From NCBI GenBank assembly GCA_023055505.1, contig JALIRH010000142.1:124001-188000 (forward strand): 64,000 nt of DNA. The letters run 5' to 3'. The position numbers were made by a program, and so were the translations under genes. A model generated the notes under the pieces. The model saw only the letters and a list, made by a program, of their open reading frames with translations, did not search any database and had not been told where the DNA came from. Source of the DNA: Callipepla californica brunnescens (Eukaryota > Chordata > Aves > Galliformes > Odontophoridae). Below are positions 22,038-33,835 of this stretch, piece by piece. Each line of letters starts with the position of its first letter. Positions within the stretch are counted from its first letter, which is position 1.

Positions 22038-22960
22038 TGTCACGCTCCAAAATAAAGGAGGGAGATGAGGTTCTTTATATGTATGTGTATACCCGATGGT
22101 GAGATTAAAAGGCAATGGTTCAAATTTTAGCCCAACCAGTTTATTACAATACATAGTTTTTTAGGGATATGGGGAAGGGAAGATGGGTGATAGAAAAGAG
22201 ATGAAAAGCGAAGAGACTTGGCAGAAAGCAAGAAAGAGAAAGAGAGAGCATCAGCACCGTGGATCTGGCGAGGTCCGTAGTCCGTTGGTCTCAGGAATTC
22301 GTCTGGTCTCCGCGGGGGATGGGAGAAAGCCGGGAAGTTTTGCAGCAAGCAGGCGCTGTGCAGGGGGGTTCTTCCAAAGAGGTTTTTCCCTCAGGAAAGT
22401 CTCTTCTTCAAAGTCTTTGGTTTAGTGGTGTCGAGAAAACCAACTGAGCAACTCGACACACCAATGAGTTCTGTCAAGCGGCGCGCTGGGTACATGGGGG
22501 ATTGCTTCACCAAACATGCGCACGTAAGAGAGAAATGAATAGCTATTTAAAGGTATAGCACATGCATATTCATCACGTTCCAGACTCTGGTTATCGAGGG
22601 GATTAAACCTAAAGGTCAGTTTTGCTTTAAATTTTCAAACCTTGAAGGAGGAAAGCTCCTCACCATTCATGTGGGTGTTTTGTTTTAAGAGAGGCTTGTC
22701 TTGTAGGGACAACAGGGTGTCTATCCTGCTTTCTTTAGCTGCCTCCGTGTTCTGGCATTAGTTTGATTTGTGCCCACCCAACACATCTGGCCCAACAGAT
22801 AAATCAACAGGAGTAGTACTTTCGGTGCCATACAAGTATTATTGTCCTTTGTGATGATCAGCTTCTCCAAGCAGTTGTCTATTAGAGTCTTCTAGCCAGA
22901 AAGACCTCATGAAGCAAGCTTTGAGACAACAAAAGTCAAAAACAGTTGCTGTCTTTCACA
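22038..22960 (-). mobile_element. Probable solo LTR, minus orientation, 5-bp target duplication
   Basis: A 923-bp unique insertion with CACAG duplicated on both sides (22033-22037 and 22961-22965). Read on the minus strand it begins TGTGAAAGACAGC and ends GGAGCGTGACA, the TG...CA ends of an LTR. It has a TATA-like TTTAAATAG (complement near 22546) mid-element. No protein-coding domain is recognisable; the short ORFs in it are not convincing. It is longer than the other LTRs here and belongs to a different family. Confidence 0.7.
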
Positions 22961-23942
22961 CACAGTCATATTCCCTGAATTTTAATTGGGAGGTTGTGAC
23001 GATTTGACATTCTGACATTAAGACATTCTGACATCATGACATTCTCCCTTTCTCACATTCTGACATGTTGACATTGTGACATTCTAATATTCTCTCATTG
23101 TGACATTGTGACATTCTGACATTCTTATATTCTCACCTTCTGATGTTCTGGCATTCTGACAATCTGCCATAGTGACATTCTGACATTGTGATATTGTGAT
23201 ATTATGACATTGTGGCTTTGTGACTTTGTGATATTCTCGCAGTGTCAAATTCTGTGATTCTGACATTCTGAGATTGTGACATCGTGGCATTTTGGGAATC
23301 TGGCATAGTGATATTGTGATATTCTCACATTTTGTCATTCTGACATTCTGACAATCTGATATTGTGACATTCTCAGATTGTTACATTGCTGCGTTCTGAA
23401 ATTCTCTCATTGTGACATTGTGACATTGTGAAGTTGTGAAATTCTGACATTATGATGTGATGTCTTTGTTACATTCTGAGATTGTGCCAATGTTACATTC
23501 TTCTATTCAGATACATTGTGACATTCTCAACTTAGGACATTCTGATATTCTTGCATTCTGACGTTGTGACATTCTGACATTCTGAAATTCGGGCATTCTC
23601 ACATAATCACATTCTGACATCATTTCGTTCTCACATTCTGACATTCTGTTATTCTGACATTCTCATATTCTCACTTTGTGACATTGTGACGTTCTGACAT
23701 CCTCACGTACTGACATTCTGAAAATGCGACCTTCTGACATTGTGACACTGTAATATTCTGACTGTGAAATTTTTACCTTCTGGTATTGTGACAGTCTTTC
23801 ATTTTTGCATTGTGACATTCTGACACTGTGACATTTTTAGATTCTCACATTGTGATATTTTGGCATTGTGAAATTCTAACCTTGTGACACTGACGTTCTG
23901 ACATTGTGATACTTTGATATTGTGACTGTCACATTCTGACAC
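22961..23942 (+). repeat. 8-bp satellite TGACATTC, block 3
   Basis: The last octamer block, somewhat more diverged (CATTGTGATATTG, CATTCTCAGATTG). It ends at GTCACATTCTGACACC, where GTTAGGGTAGGG begins without any unique sequence between, so octamer satellite and TTAGGG array are directly fused. There is no gene in it. Confidence 0.9.
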
Positions 23943-26900
23943 CGTTAGGGTAGGGTTAGGGTTAGGTTTAAGGGGTAGGGTAGGGATGGGGTAGGGTTAG
24001 GGTTAGATAATGGTTAGGGTAAGTATTAGGGTCAGGGTTAAGGGTAGGGTGTGAGGTAGGGTTAGGGTTTTAGGGTTAGGGTAGGGTTAGGGTTAGGTTA
24101 GGGTAGGGTTTAGGGTTAGGGTGTAGGGTTAGGGTAAGGGTAGGGTTAGGGTCAGGGGTTAAGGTTAGGGGTTAGGGTCAGGGGTTAGGTTTAGGGATAG
24201 GGTCAGGGTTAGGGTTAGAATTAGGGTAGGGTTAGGTTTAGGGTAAGGGTTAGGGTTAGGGTAGGGTAAGGGTTAGGGTTAGGGTTGGGTAAGGGTTAGG
24301 GGTAGGATTACGGGTAGGGTTAGTGTTACAGTTAGGGTCCATCAATAGGGTTAGCAAAGGGTTAGGTGTTAGGGTTAGGTGTTAGGGTTAGGGGTTAGGG
24401 TTAGGGTAGGGTTAGGGTTTAGGGTTAGGGTAGGGTTAGGGTTAGAGTAGAATTAGGGTTAGATTGGAGGGTTAGGGTAGGGTTAGGGTTAAGGGTTAGG
24501 GTTAAGGGTTAGGGTAGGGTTAGAGATAGGTAAGGGTTAGGGTAAGGGTTAGGGTTAGGGATAGGGTAAGGGTTAGGGTTAGGGTAGGGCTAGGGTTAGG
24601 GATAGGTAAGGGTTAGGGTAAGGGTTAGTGTAGGGTTAGGGGTAGGGGTATGGGTAGGGTTAGGGTAGGGTTAGGGTTAGGGTTGGATTAGAATTTTCGG
24701 TAAGGGTTAGGGTTAGGAGTTAGGGTCAGTGTCAGGGTTAGGGCTTAGCGTTAGGGATAGGGTAAGAGTTAGGGTAGGGTTAGTGTTAGGGTTAGAGTTA
24801 GGGTAAGGGTAGGGTTAGGGTAGGTTTAGGGTAAGGTTAGGGTTTGGGTTAGGGGTTAGGGGTTAGGGCTAGGGTAGGGTTAGGTCTAGGGTAGGGCTAG
24901 GGTAGGGTTAGGGGTTTGTGTTAGGGTTAGGGGCAGGGTTAGGGTTAGGATTAGGGTAGGGTTTGGGTTAGGTAAGGGTTTGGGGTTAGGGCTTATGGGT
25001 TGGGGTTAGGGGTTAGGGTCACGGTTAGGGTAGGGTAAGGTTAGGGTTAGGGTTAGTGTTAGGGTTATGGTTAGGGGTTAGGGTAAATGTTAGGGTAGGG
25101 TTAGGGTTAAGGGTTAGGGTAGGGTTAGGGTTACGTAAGGGTTAGGGTAGGGTTAAGGAGGGTTAAGGGTAGGGTTTGAGTCAGGGGTAGGGTAGGGTTA
25201 GGGTTAGGGTAGGGTTAGGGGTTAGTGTTAGGGTAGAATTAGGGTTAGATTTGAGGGTTAGTGTAGGGTTAGGGTTAGGTAAGGGATAGGGTTAGGGTTA
25301 GGGTTAGGTGTTAGGGTAGGGTTAGGGTAGGGTTAGGGATAGGTAAGGGTTAGGGTCAGGGATAGTGTTAGGGTCACTGTTAGGGTTAGGGTATGGTTAG
25401 GGTTAGGGTAGGGCTAGGGTTAAGGGTTAGGGTTAAAATTAGGGGTTAGGGGTTAGGGCTAGGGTAGGGTTAGGGGTTAGTGTGAGGGTTAGGGGCAGGG
25501 TTAGGGTTAGGGTAGGGTTGGGGTTAGGGGCAGGGTTAGGGTTAGGGCTTAGGGGTTGGGGTTAGGGGTTAGGGTCACGGTTAGTGCAGGGTTAGGGTTA
25601 GTGTTAGGGTAAGGGTTAGGGGTTAGGGTACGGTTAGTTTTAGTGTTACTGTTATGGTTAGGTAAGGGTTAGGGGTTAGGGTAAATGTTAAGGTAGTGTT
25701 AGGGTTAGGGTAGGGTTAGGGTTAGGTAAGGGTTAGGGTAGGGTTTGAGTCAGGGTTAGGTTTAGGGTGGGGTTAGGGTTAGGGTAGAATTAGGGTTAGA
25801 TTTGAGGGTTAGTGTAGGGATAGGGTTAGGTAAGGGATAGGGTTAGGGTTAGGGGTTAGGGTAAGTGTTAGAGTAGGGTTAGGGTTAAGGGTTAGGGTAG
25901 GGTTAGGGATAGGTAAGGGTTAGGGTCAGGGATAGGGTTAGGGTCAGTGTTAGGGTTAGGGTATGGTTAGGGTTAGGGCAGGGTTAGGGTAGGGCTAGGG
26001 TTAAGGGTTAGGGTTAAAATTAGGGGTTAGGGGTTAGGGCTAGGGTAGGGTTAGGGGTTAGTGTTAGGGTTAGGGGCAGGGTTAGGGTTAGGGTAGGGTT
26101 GGGGTTAGGGGCAGGGTTAGGGTTAGGGCTTAGGGGTTGGGGTTGGGGGTTAGGGTCACGGTTAGTGCAGGGTTAGGGTTAGTGTTAGGGAAAGGGTTAG
26201 GGTAGGGTTAGGGGTTAGGGTAGGGTTAGTTTTAGTATTAGTGCTATGGTTAGGTAAGGTTTAAAGGTTAGGGTAAATGTTAGGGTAGTGTCAGGGTAAG
26301 GGTTAGGGTAGGGCTAGGGTCGGGGTTAAGGGTAGGGTTTGAGTCAGGGTTAGGGTAGGGTTAGGGGTTAGGGTTAGGGTAGAATTAGGGTTAGATTTGA
26401 GGGTTAGTGTAGGGTTAGGGTTAGGGGTTAGGGTAAGGGTTAGGGTAGGGTTCGGGTTAAGGGTTAGAGTAAGGGTTAGGGTCAGGGATAGGGGTAGGGT
26501 CAGTGTTAGGGTTAGGGTATGGTTAGGGTTAGGGGCAGGGTTAGGGTTAGGGTAGGGTTGGGGTTAGGGGCAGGGTTAGGGTTAGGGCTTAGGGGTTGGG
26601 GTTAGGGGTTAGGGTCACGGTTAGTGCAGGGTTAGGGTTAGTGTTAGGGTAAGGGTTAGGGTAGGGTTAGTTTTAGTGTTAGTGTTATGGTTAGGTAAGG
26701 GTTAGGGGTTAGGGTAAATGTTAGGGTAGTGTTAGGGTTAGGGTAGGGTTAGGGTTAGGTAAGGGTTAGGGTAGGGTTTGAGTCAGGGTTAGGATTAGGG
26801 TGGGGTTAGGGTTAGGGTAGAATTAGGGTTAGATTTGAGGGTTAGTGTAGGGATAGGGTTAGGTAAGGGATAGGGTTAGGGTTAGGGGTTAGGGTAAGTG

Positions 26901-29900
26901 TTAGAGTAGGGTTAGGGTTAAGGGTTAGGGTAGGGTTAGGGATAGGTAAGGGTTAGGGTCAGTGTTAGGGTTAGGGTATGGTTAGGGTTAGGGCAGGGTT
27001 AGGGTAGGGCTAGGGTTAAGGGTTAGGGTTAAAATTAGGGGTTAGGGGTTAGGGCTAGGGTAGGGTTAGGGGTTAGTGTGAGGGTTAGGGGCAGGGTTAG
27101 GGTTAGGGTAGGGTTGGGGTTAGGGGCAGGGTTAGGGTTAGGGCTTAGGGGTTGGGGTTGGGGGTTAGGGTCACGGTTAGTGCAGGGTTAGGGTTAGTGT
27201 TAGGGAAAGGGTTAGGGTAGGGTTAGGGGTTAGGGTAGGGTTAGTTTTAGTATTAGTGCTATGGTTAGGTAAGGTTTAAAGGTTAGGGTAAATGTTAGGG
27301 TAGTGTCAGGGTAAGGGTTAGGGTAGGGCTAGGGTCGGGGTTAAGGGTAGGGTTTGAGTCAGGGTTAGGGTAGGGTTAGGGGTTAGGGTTAGGGTAGAAT
27401 TAGGGTTAGATTTGAGGGTTAGTGTAGGGTTAGGGTTAGGGGTTAGGGTAAGGGTTAGGGTAGGGTTCGGGTTAAGGGTTAGAGTAAGGGTTAGGGTCAG
27501 GGATAGGGGTAGGGTCAGTGTTAGGGTTAGGGTATGGTTAGGGTTAGGGGCAGGGTTAGGGTTAGGGTAGGGTTAGGGTTAGGGGTTAGGGTTAAAATTA
27601 GGGGTTAGGGCTAGGGTAGGGTTAGGGCGAGGATAGGGCTAGGGTAGGGTTAGGTGTTAGGGGCAGGGTTAGGGTTAGGGTGGGGTTAGGGCTTAGGAGT
27701 TAGGGTTAGGGCTTAGGGGTTGGGGTTAAGGGTTAGGGTTAGGTTTAGTGTTAGGGTTATGGTCAGGTAAGGGTTAGGGGTTAGGGTAAATGTTAGGGTA
27801 GTGTTAGGGTAGTGTTAGGGTGAGGGTTAGGGTAGGGTTAGGGTTAGGGTACGGTTAGGGTAAGTGTTATGGTTAGGGTAGGGTTAGGGTTAGGTTTTGG
27901 GTCCATCAATAGGGTTAGGGTTAGTTTAGATTAGGGTTAGTGTAGGGTTAGTGTTAGGGTTAGGGGTTAGGGTTAAGGTAGAATTAGGGTCCATCAACAG
28001 GGTTATGGTAGGATTAGGGTTTAGGGTTAGGGTAGGGTTAGGGTTAGGGGTTAGGGTTAGAGTAGAATTAGGGTTAGATTGGAGGGTTAGGGTAGGGTTA
28101 GGGTGGGGTTAGGGTTAGGGTTAGAGTAGGGTTAGAGATAGGTAAGGGTTAGGGTAGGGTTAGGGTCAGGGTCAGGGTTAAGGGTAGGGTTTGAGTGAGG
28201 GTTAGGGTAGGGTTAGGGTCAGGGTTAAGGGTTGGGTTTGAGTCAGGGTTAGGGTCAGGGTTAGGGTCAGGGTTAGGGTTAGGGTAAGTGTTAGGGTTAG
28301 GTTTTGGGTCCATCAATAGGGTTAGGGTTAGTTTAGATTAGGGTTAGTGTAGGGTTAGTGTTAGGGTTAGGGTTTAGGGTTAGGGGTTACGGTAAGGGTT
28401 AGGGTTAGGGGTTAGGGTCAGGGATAGGGTCAATGTTAGGGTTAGGGTAAGGCTTAGGGTTAGGGGTTAAGTTTAGGGAAGGGTTAGGGTTAGGGTAGGG
28501 TTATGGTAAGGAATCAGTAGGGTTAGGGTTAGAGTTAGGGTTAGGGATCTGGTGGGTTGGGGTTAGGGTTTAAGGTTAGGGTTAGGTTTAGGGTAGGGTT
28601 AGGGTTAGGGATAGGTAAGGGTTAGGGTAAGGGATAGGGTTAGGGTGAGGGGTAGGGTTAGGGTAGGGCTACGGTTAGGGGTTAGGGTTAGGGGTTAGGG
28701 TTAGGGTAGTGTTAGGGTTAGGGTGAGGGGTAGGGTTAGGGTAGGGCTACGGTTAGGGGTTAGGGTTAGGGGTTAGGGTTAGGGTAGTGTTAGGGTTAGG
28801 TTAGGGTTAGGGGTAGGGGTATGGGTAGGGTTAGGGTAGGGTTAGGGTTAGGGTTGGATTAGAATTTACGGTAAGGGTTAGGTTTAGTGGTTAGGGTCAG
28901 TGTCAGGGTTAGGGGTTAGGGTTAGGGATAGGGTAAGAGTTAGGGTTAGGGTTAGAGTTAGGGTAGGGTTATAGTTAGGTTGAGGGTAGGGTTAGGGTAA
29001 GGGTAGAGTTAGAGTAGGTTTAGGGTAAGGGTAGGGTAGTGTTAGGGTAGGGTATGGGTTAGGGATTAGGGCTAGGGTAGGGTTAGGGGTTAGTGTTAGG
29101 TTTAGGGTTAGGGTAGGGTTGTGGTTAGGGTTAGGGTAGAGTTGGGGTTAGGGACAGGGTTAGGGTTTGGGCTTACGGGTTGGGGATAGGGGTTAGGGTC
29201 ACGGTTAGGGTAGGGTTAGGTTAGGTTTAGGGTTAGTGTTAGGGTTATGGTTAGGTAAGGGTTAGGGTAAATGTTAGGGTAGGGTTAGGGTTAGGGTTAT
29301 GGGTTAGGGTTATGGGTTAGGGGTAGGTAAGGTTTAGGGTAGGGTTAGGGTCAGGGTCAGGGTTAAGGGTAGGGTTTGAGTCAGGGTTAGGGTAGGGTTA
29401 GGGGTAGGGTTAGGGTAGGGTTAGGGATAGGTAAGGGTTAGGGTTAGGGATAGGGTAGGGTTAGGGTTAGGGTAGGGCTAGATGTAGGGGTTAGGGGTAG
29501 GGGTATGGTTAGGGATAGGTAAGGGTTAGGGTAAGGGTTAGGGATAGGGTAGGGTTAGGCTTAGGGTAGGGCTAGATTTAGGGGTTAGGGGTAGGGGTAT
29601 GGGTAAGGGTTAGGGTAGGGTTAGGGTTAAGGGTTAGAGTAGGGTTAGGGATAGGTAAGGGTTAGGGTTAGGGTAAGGGTTAGGGTTAGGGTCAGGGATG
29701 GTGTAAAGTCAGTTTTAGGGTTAGGGTATGGTTAGTGTAAGGGGTAGGGTTAGGGTTAGGGTAGGGCTAGGGTTAGTGTTAGGGTTAAAATTAGGGGTTA
29801 GGAGTTAGGGCTAGGGTAGGTTTAGGGGTTAGTGTTAGGGTTAGGGTAGGGTTGGGGTTAGGGTTAGGGTTGGGTTGGGGTTAGGGGCAGGGTTAGGGTT

Positions 29901-32272
29901 AGGGCTTTGGGGTTGGGGTTAGGGGTTAGGGTCACGGTTAGGGTACGTTTAGGGTTAGTGTTAGGGTAAGGGTTAGGGTAGGGTTAGGGGTTAGAGTAGG
30001 GTTAGTTTTAGTGTTAGGGTTATGGTTAGGTAAGGGTTAGGGGTTAGGGTAAATGTTAGGGTAGTGTTAGGGTTAGGGTAGGGTTAGGGTTAGGGTAGGG
30101 TTAGGGTAGGGTTAGGGTCAGGGTTAAGGGTAGGGTTTGAGTCAGGGTTAGGGTCAGGGTTAGGGTTAGGGTACGGTTAGGTTAAGTGTTATGGTTAGTG
30201 TAGGGTTAGGGTTAGGTTTTGGGTCCATCAATAGGGTTAGGGTTAGTTTAGATTAGGGTTAGTGTAGGGTTAGGGTTAGGGTTTAGGGTTAGGGGTTAAG
30301 GTTAGGGGTTAGGGTTAGGGTAGGGTTAGGGGTTACTGTAAGGGTTAGGGTTAGGGGTTAGGGTCAGGGTAAGGGTTAGGGTTAGAGTTAGGGTAGGGTT
30401 TGGTTTAGGGTAAGGGTTAGGGTAGGGTTAGGGTTGGGTTAGGGTTAGGGTAGGGTTAGGGTTAGGGGTTAGGGTAGCGTCAGGGGTTAAGGTTAGGATA
30501 AGGGTTAGGGGTTAGGGTTAAGGTTAGGGTAAGGGTAGGGTTAGGGATAGGGTTGGGGTTAGGGTTAGGGTAGGGTTAGTGTTAGGGTTGGGTTGGGATT
30601 AGGGTAGGGTTAGGGTTAGGGGTTAGGGTAGAGTCAGGGGTTACGGTTAGGATAAGGGTTAGGGTAGGGTTAAGGGTTAGGGTTAGGGTAGGGTTAAAGT
30701 TGGGGTTAGGAATAGGGTTAGGGTTAGGTTAGAGTTAGGGTAGGGTTAGGGTAAGGAATCAGTAGGGTTAGGGTTAGAGTTAGGGTTAGGGATCTGGTGG
30801 GTTAGGGTTAGGGTTTAAGGTTAGGGTTAGGTTTAGGGTAGGGTTAGGGTAGGGTTAAGGTTTAGGGTTAGGGTTAGGTTTAGGGGTTAGGGTAGGGCTA
30901 GGGTTAGGGGTTAGGGGTTGGGTTAGTGTAGGGGTAGGGGTATGGGTAGGGTTAGGGTTAGGGGTTAGGGTATGGTCAGGGGTTACGGTTAGGTTAAGGT
31001 TTAGGGTTAGAGTAGGGTTAGGAGTTAGGGTTAGGGTTAGGGTTAAGGATAGGGTTGGGGTTAGGGTTAGGGTAGGGCTAGTGTTAGGTTAGGGTTAGGT
31101 GTTTGGGTCAGGGTTAGTGTAGGGTTAATGTTAGGGTAGGGGTTAGGATTAGGTTTATGGTAAGGGTTAGGGTAAGAGTTAGGGAAAGGTAAGGGTTAGG
31201 GTAAGGGTTAGGGTTAGGGTCAGTGTTAGGGTCAGGGTTAGGCTTATAGTATGGTTAGGGTAAGGGTTAGGGGTTAGGGTAGGGTTAGGGTAGGGGTAGG
31301 GGTAAGGGTAGGGGTATGGGTAGGGTTAAGGTAAGGGTAGGGTTAGGGTTAGGTTTGGATTAGAGGTTACGGTAAGGGTTAGGGTTAGGGGTTAGGGTCA
31401 GTGTCAGGGTTAGGGTTAGGGTAGGGTTAGCGTTAGGGTAAGGTTTAGGGTTAGGGTTATGGTAAGCGTTAGGGTTAGAGTTAGGGTAGGGTTAGGGTAG
31501 GGTTAGGGTTAGGGTAGGGTTTGGGTTAGTGGTTAGGGTTAAGGTTAGGGGTTAGGGCTGGGGTAGGTTTAGGGCTAGGGTAGGGTTGGGTTTAGGGTTA
31601 GGGTGGGGTAAGGGTTAGGGGCAGGATAAGGGCTTAGGGGTTGGGGTTAGGGGTTAGGATTAGGGTAGGGTTAGGGTAAGGGTAAGGGTTAGGGTAGGGT
31701 AAGGGTTAGGGTTTACGGTAGGGTTAGGGTTAGTGTTAGGGTAGGGTTATGGTTAAGTAAGGGTTAGGGTTAGGGTAAAGGTTAGGGTAGGGTTAGGGTT
31801 AGGTTTAAGGGGTAGGGTTAGGGTTAGATAATGGTTATGGTAAGTATTAGGGTCAGGGTTACGGGTAGGGTGTGAGTCAGGGTTAGGGTTTTAGGGTTAG
31901 GGTAGGGTTAGGGTTAGGTTTTGGGTCGATCAATAGGGTTAGGGTTAGATTAGGGTAGGGTTAGGATAGGGTTAGGGTAGGGTTTGTGTTAGGGTTAGGG
32001 TGTAGGGTTAGGGTTAGGGTAGGGTTAGGGTTAGGGGTTAAGGTTAGGGGTTAGTGTTAGGGTAGGGTAGGGGTAGGGTTAGGGTAGGGTAAGGGTTAGG
32101 GGTTAGGATTAGGGTTAAGGTGTTAGGAGTTAGGGTTAGGGTAGGGTTAGGGTTAGGGTTAGGGTTAGGGTTAGGGTTAGGGTTAGAATAGTGTAACGGT
32201 TAGGGGTAGGGTTACGGGTAGGGTTAGGGTAAAGTTAGGGTTAGGGTTCCGGTTACGGTTAGGGTCCATCAA

Positions 32273-32306
<34 letters not shown>

Positions 32307-33835
32307 GTTGGATTAGGGTTAGGGTTAGGGTTGGGTAAGGGTTAGGGGTAGGATTACGGGTAGGGTTAGTGTTATGGTTAGGGTCCATCAATAGGGTTCG
32401 GCAAGGTTTAGGGTTAGGGTTAGGTGTTAGGGTAAGGGGTTAGGGTTAGGGTAGGGTTAGGGTCCATCAATAGGGTTATGGTAGGGTTAGGGTTATGGAT
32501 AGGGTTAGAGTTAGGGTAGGGTTAGAGTTAGGGTTAGGGTAGGGTTAGGGTAAGGGTAGAGTTAGGGTAGGTTTATGGTAAGGGTAGGGTAGTTTTAGGG
32601 TAGGGTATGGGTTAGGGGTTAGGGTTAAGGTTAGGGGTTAGGGCTCGGGTAGGGTTAGGGGTTAGTGTTAGGGTTAGGGGCAGGGTTAGGGTTAGGGTAG
32701 GGTTGGGGTTAGGGTTAGGGTAGGGTTGGGGTTAGGGACAGGGTTAGGGTTTGGGCTTACGGGTTGGGGATAGGGGTTAGGGTCACGGTTAGGGTAGGGT
32801 TAGGTTAGGTTTAGGGTTAGTTTTAGGGTTATGGTTAGGTAAGGGTTAGGGGTTAGGGTAAATGTTAGGGTAGGGTTAGGGTTGGGTTAGGGTTAGTGTT
32901 AGGGTTAGGGTTATGGCTTAGGGGTAGGTAAGGGTTAGGGTAGGGTTAGGGTCAGGGTCAGGGTTAAGGGTAGGGTTTGAGTCAGGGTCAGGGTCAGGGT
33001 TAGGGTTAGCACAGGGTTAGGGTAGGGTTAGGTGTTAGGGTAGGGTTAGGGTTAGTGTTAGAGTTATGGTTAGGTAGGGGTTAGGGTAAGGGTTAGGGGT
33101 TAGGGTAAATGTTAGGGTAGGTTTAGGGTTAAGGATTAGGGTAGAGTTAGGGTTAGGTAAGGGTTAGGGTATGGTTAGGGTCAGGGTTAAGGGTAGGGTT
33201 AGGGTTAGGATAGAATTAGGGTTAGATTTGAGGGTTAGGGTAGGGTTAGGGTAGGGTTAGGGTTAGGTTAGAATTAGGGTTAGATTTGTGGGTTAGGGTA
33301 GGGTTAGGGTAGGGTTAGGGGTTAGGGTAAGGGTTAGGGTTGGATTAGAATTTACGGTAAGGGTTAGGGTTAGGGGTTAGGGTCAGTATTAGGGTTAGGG
33401 GTTAGGGTTAGGGATAGGGTAAGAGTTAGGGTAGGGTTAGGGTAGGGTTAGAGTTAGGGTAGGGTTAGTGTTAGGGTTAGGGTACGTTTAGGGTTTGGGT
33501 AAGGGTTAGGGTGAGGGTTGGTGTTAGGGTAGGATTAGGGTTAGGTTCAGGGTTAGGGTAGTGTTAGGGTTTAGGGTTAGGGTTAGGGTATGGTTAGGGG
33601 TTAGGGTTGGGGTAAGGGTTAGGTTAGGGTTAGGGTTAGGGGGTTAGGGTTAGGGGATTAGTGTTAGGGTTAGGGGTTAGGGTTAGGGTGAGGGTTGGTG
33701 TTAGGGTAGGATTAGGGTTAGGTTCAGGGTTAGGGTAGTGTTAGGGTTCAGGGTTAGGGTTGTGGTAAGGTTTAGGGGATTAGTGTTAGGGGTTAGGGTA
33801 GGGTTAGGGTTAGGATTGGGATTAGGTTTAGGTTA
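23943..33835 (+). repeat. Degenerate telomeric array, TTAGGG orientation, about 10 kb
   Basis: GTTAGGG, GGGTAGGG, GGGTTAAGGG and similar variants throughout, rarely more than five perfect hexamers in a row (the longest run is near 32140-32185). Not random decay: a unit of about 1.0 kb is duplicated (marker GTCACGGTTAGTGCAGGG at about 25575, 26156, 26615 and 27171, the first to third and second to fourth spaced 1,040 and 1,015 bp). GGGTCCATCAATAGGG recurs at irregular intervals. A segment with GAATCAGTAGGG and GATCTGGTGGGTT is present at about 28510 and 30756. There is no gene in it. Confidence 0.93.

Noticed and set aside
22127..22447. Coding ORFs inside the 923-bp LTR-like element (both strands, 60-80 codons)
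   Set aside because: No domain, no agreement between strands, and the segment has LTR termini and a target duplication.
18478..23338. Minus-strand ORFs with SECQNVRM-like repeats
   Set aside because: They arise from the 8-bp satellite; same reasoning as for the 11-bp array.
23943..33835. CRISPR-like regular repeat with spacers, or a functional telomere end
   Set aside because: The repeats are contiguous degenerate hexamers without constant spacers, and the sequence continues for 30 kb beyond, so this is an interstitial array and not a terminus.
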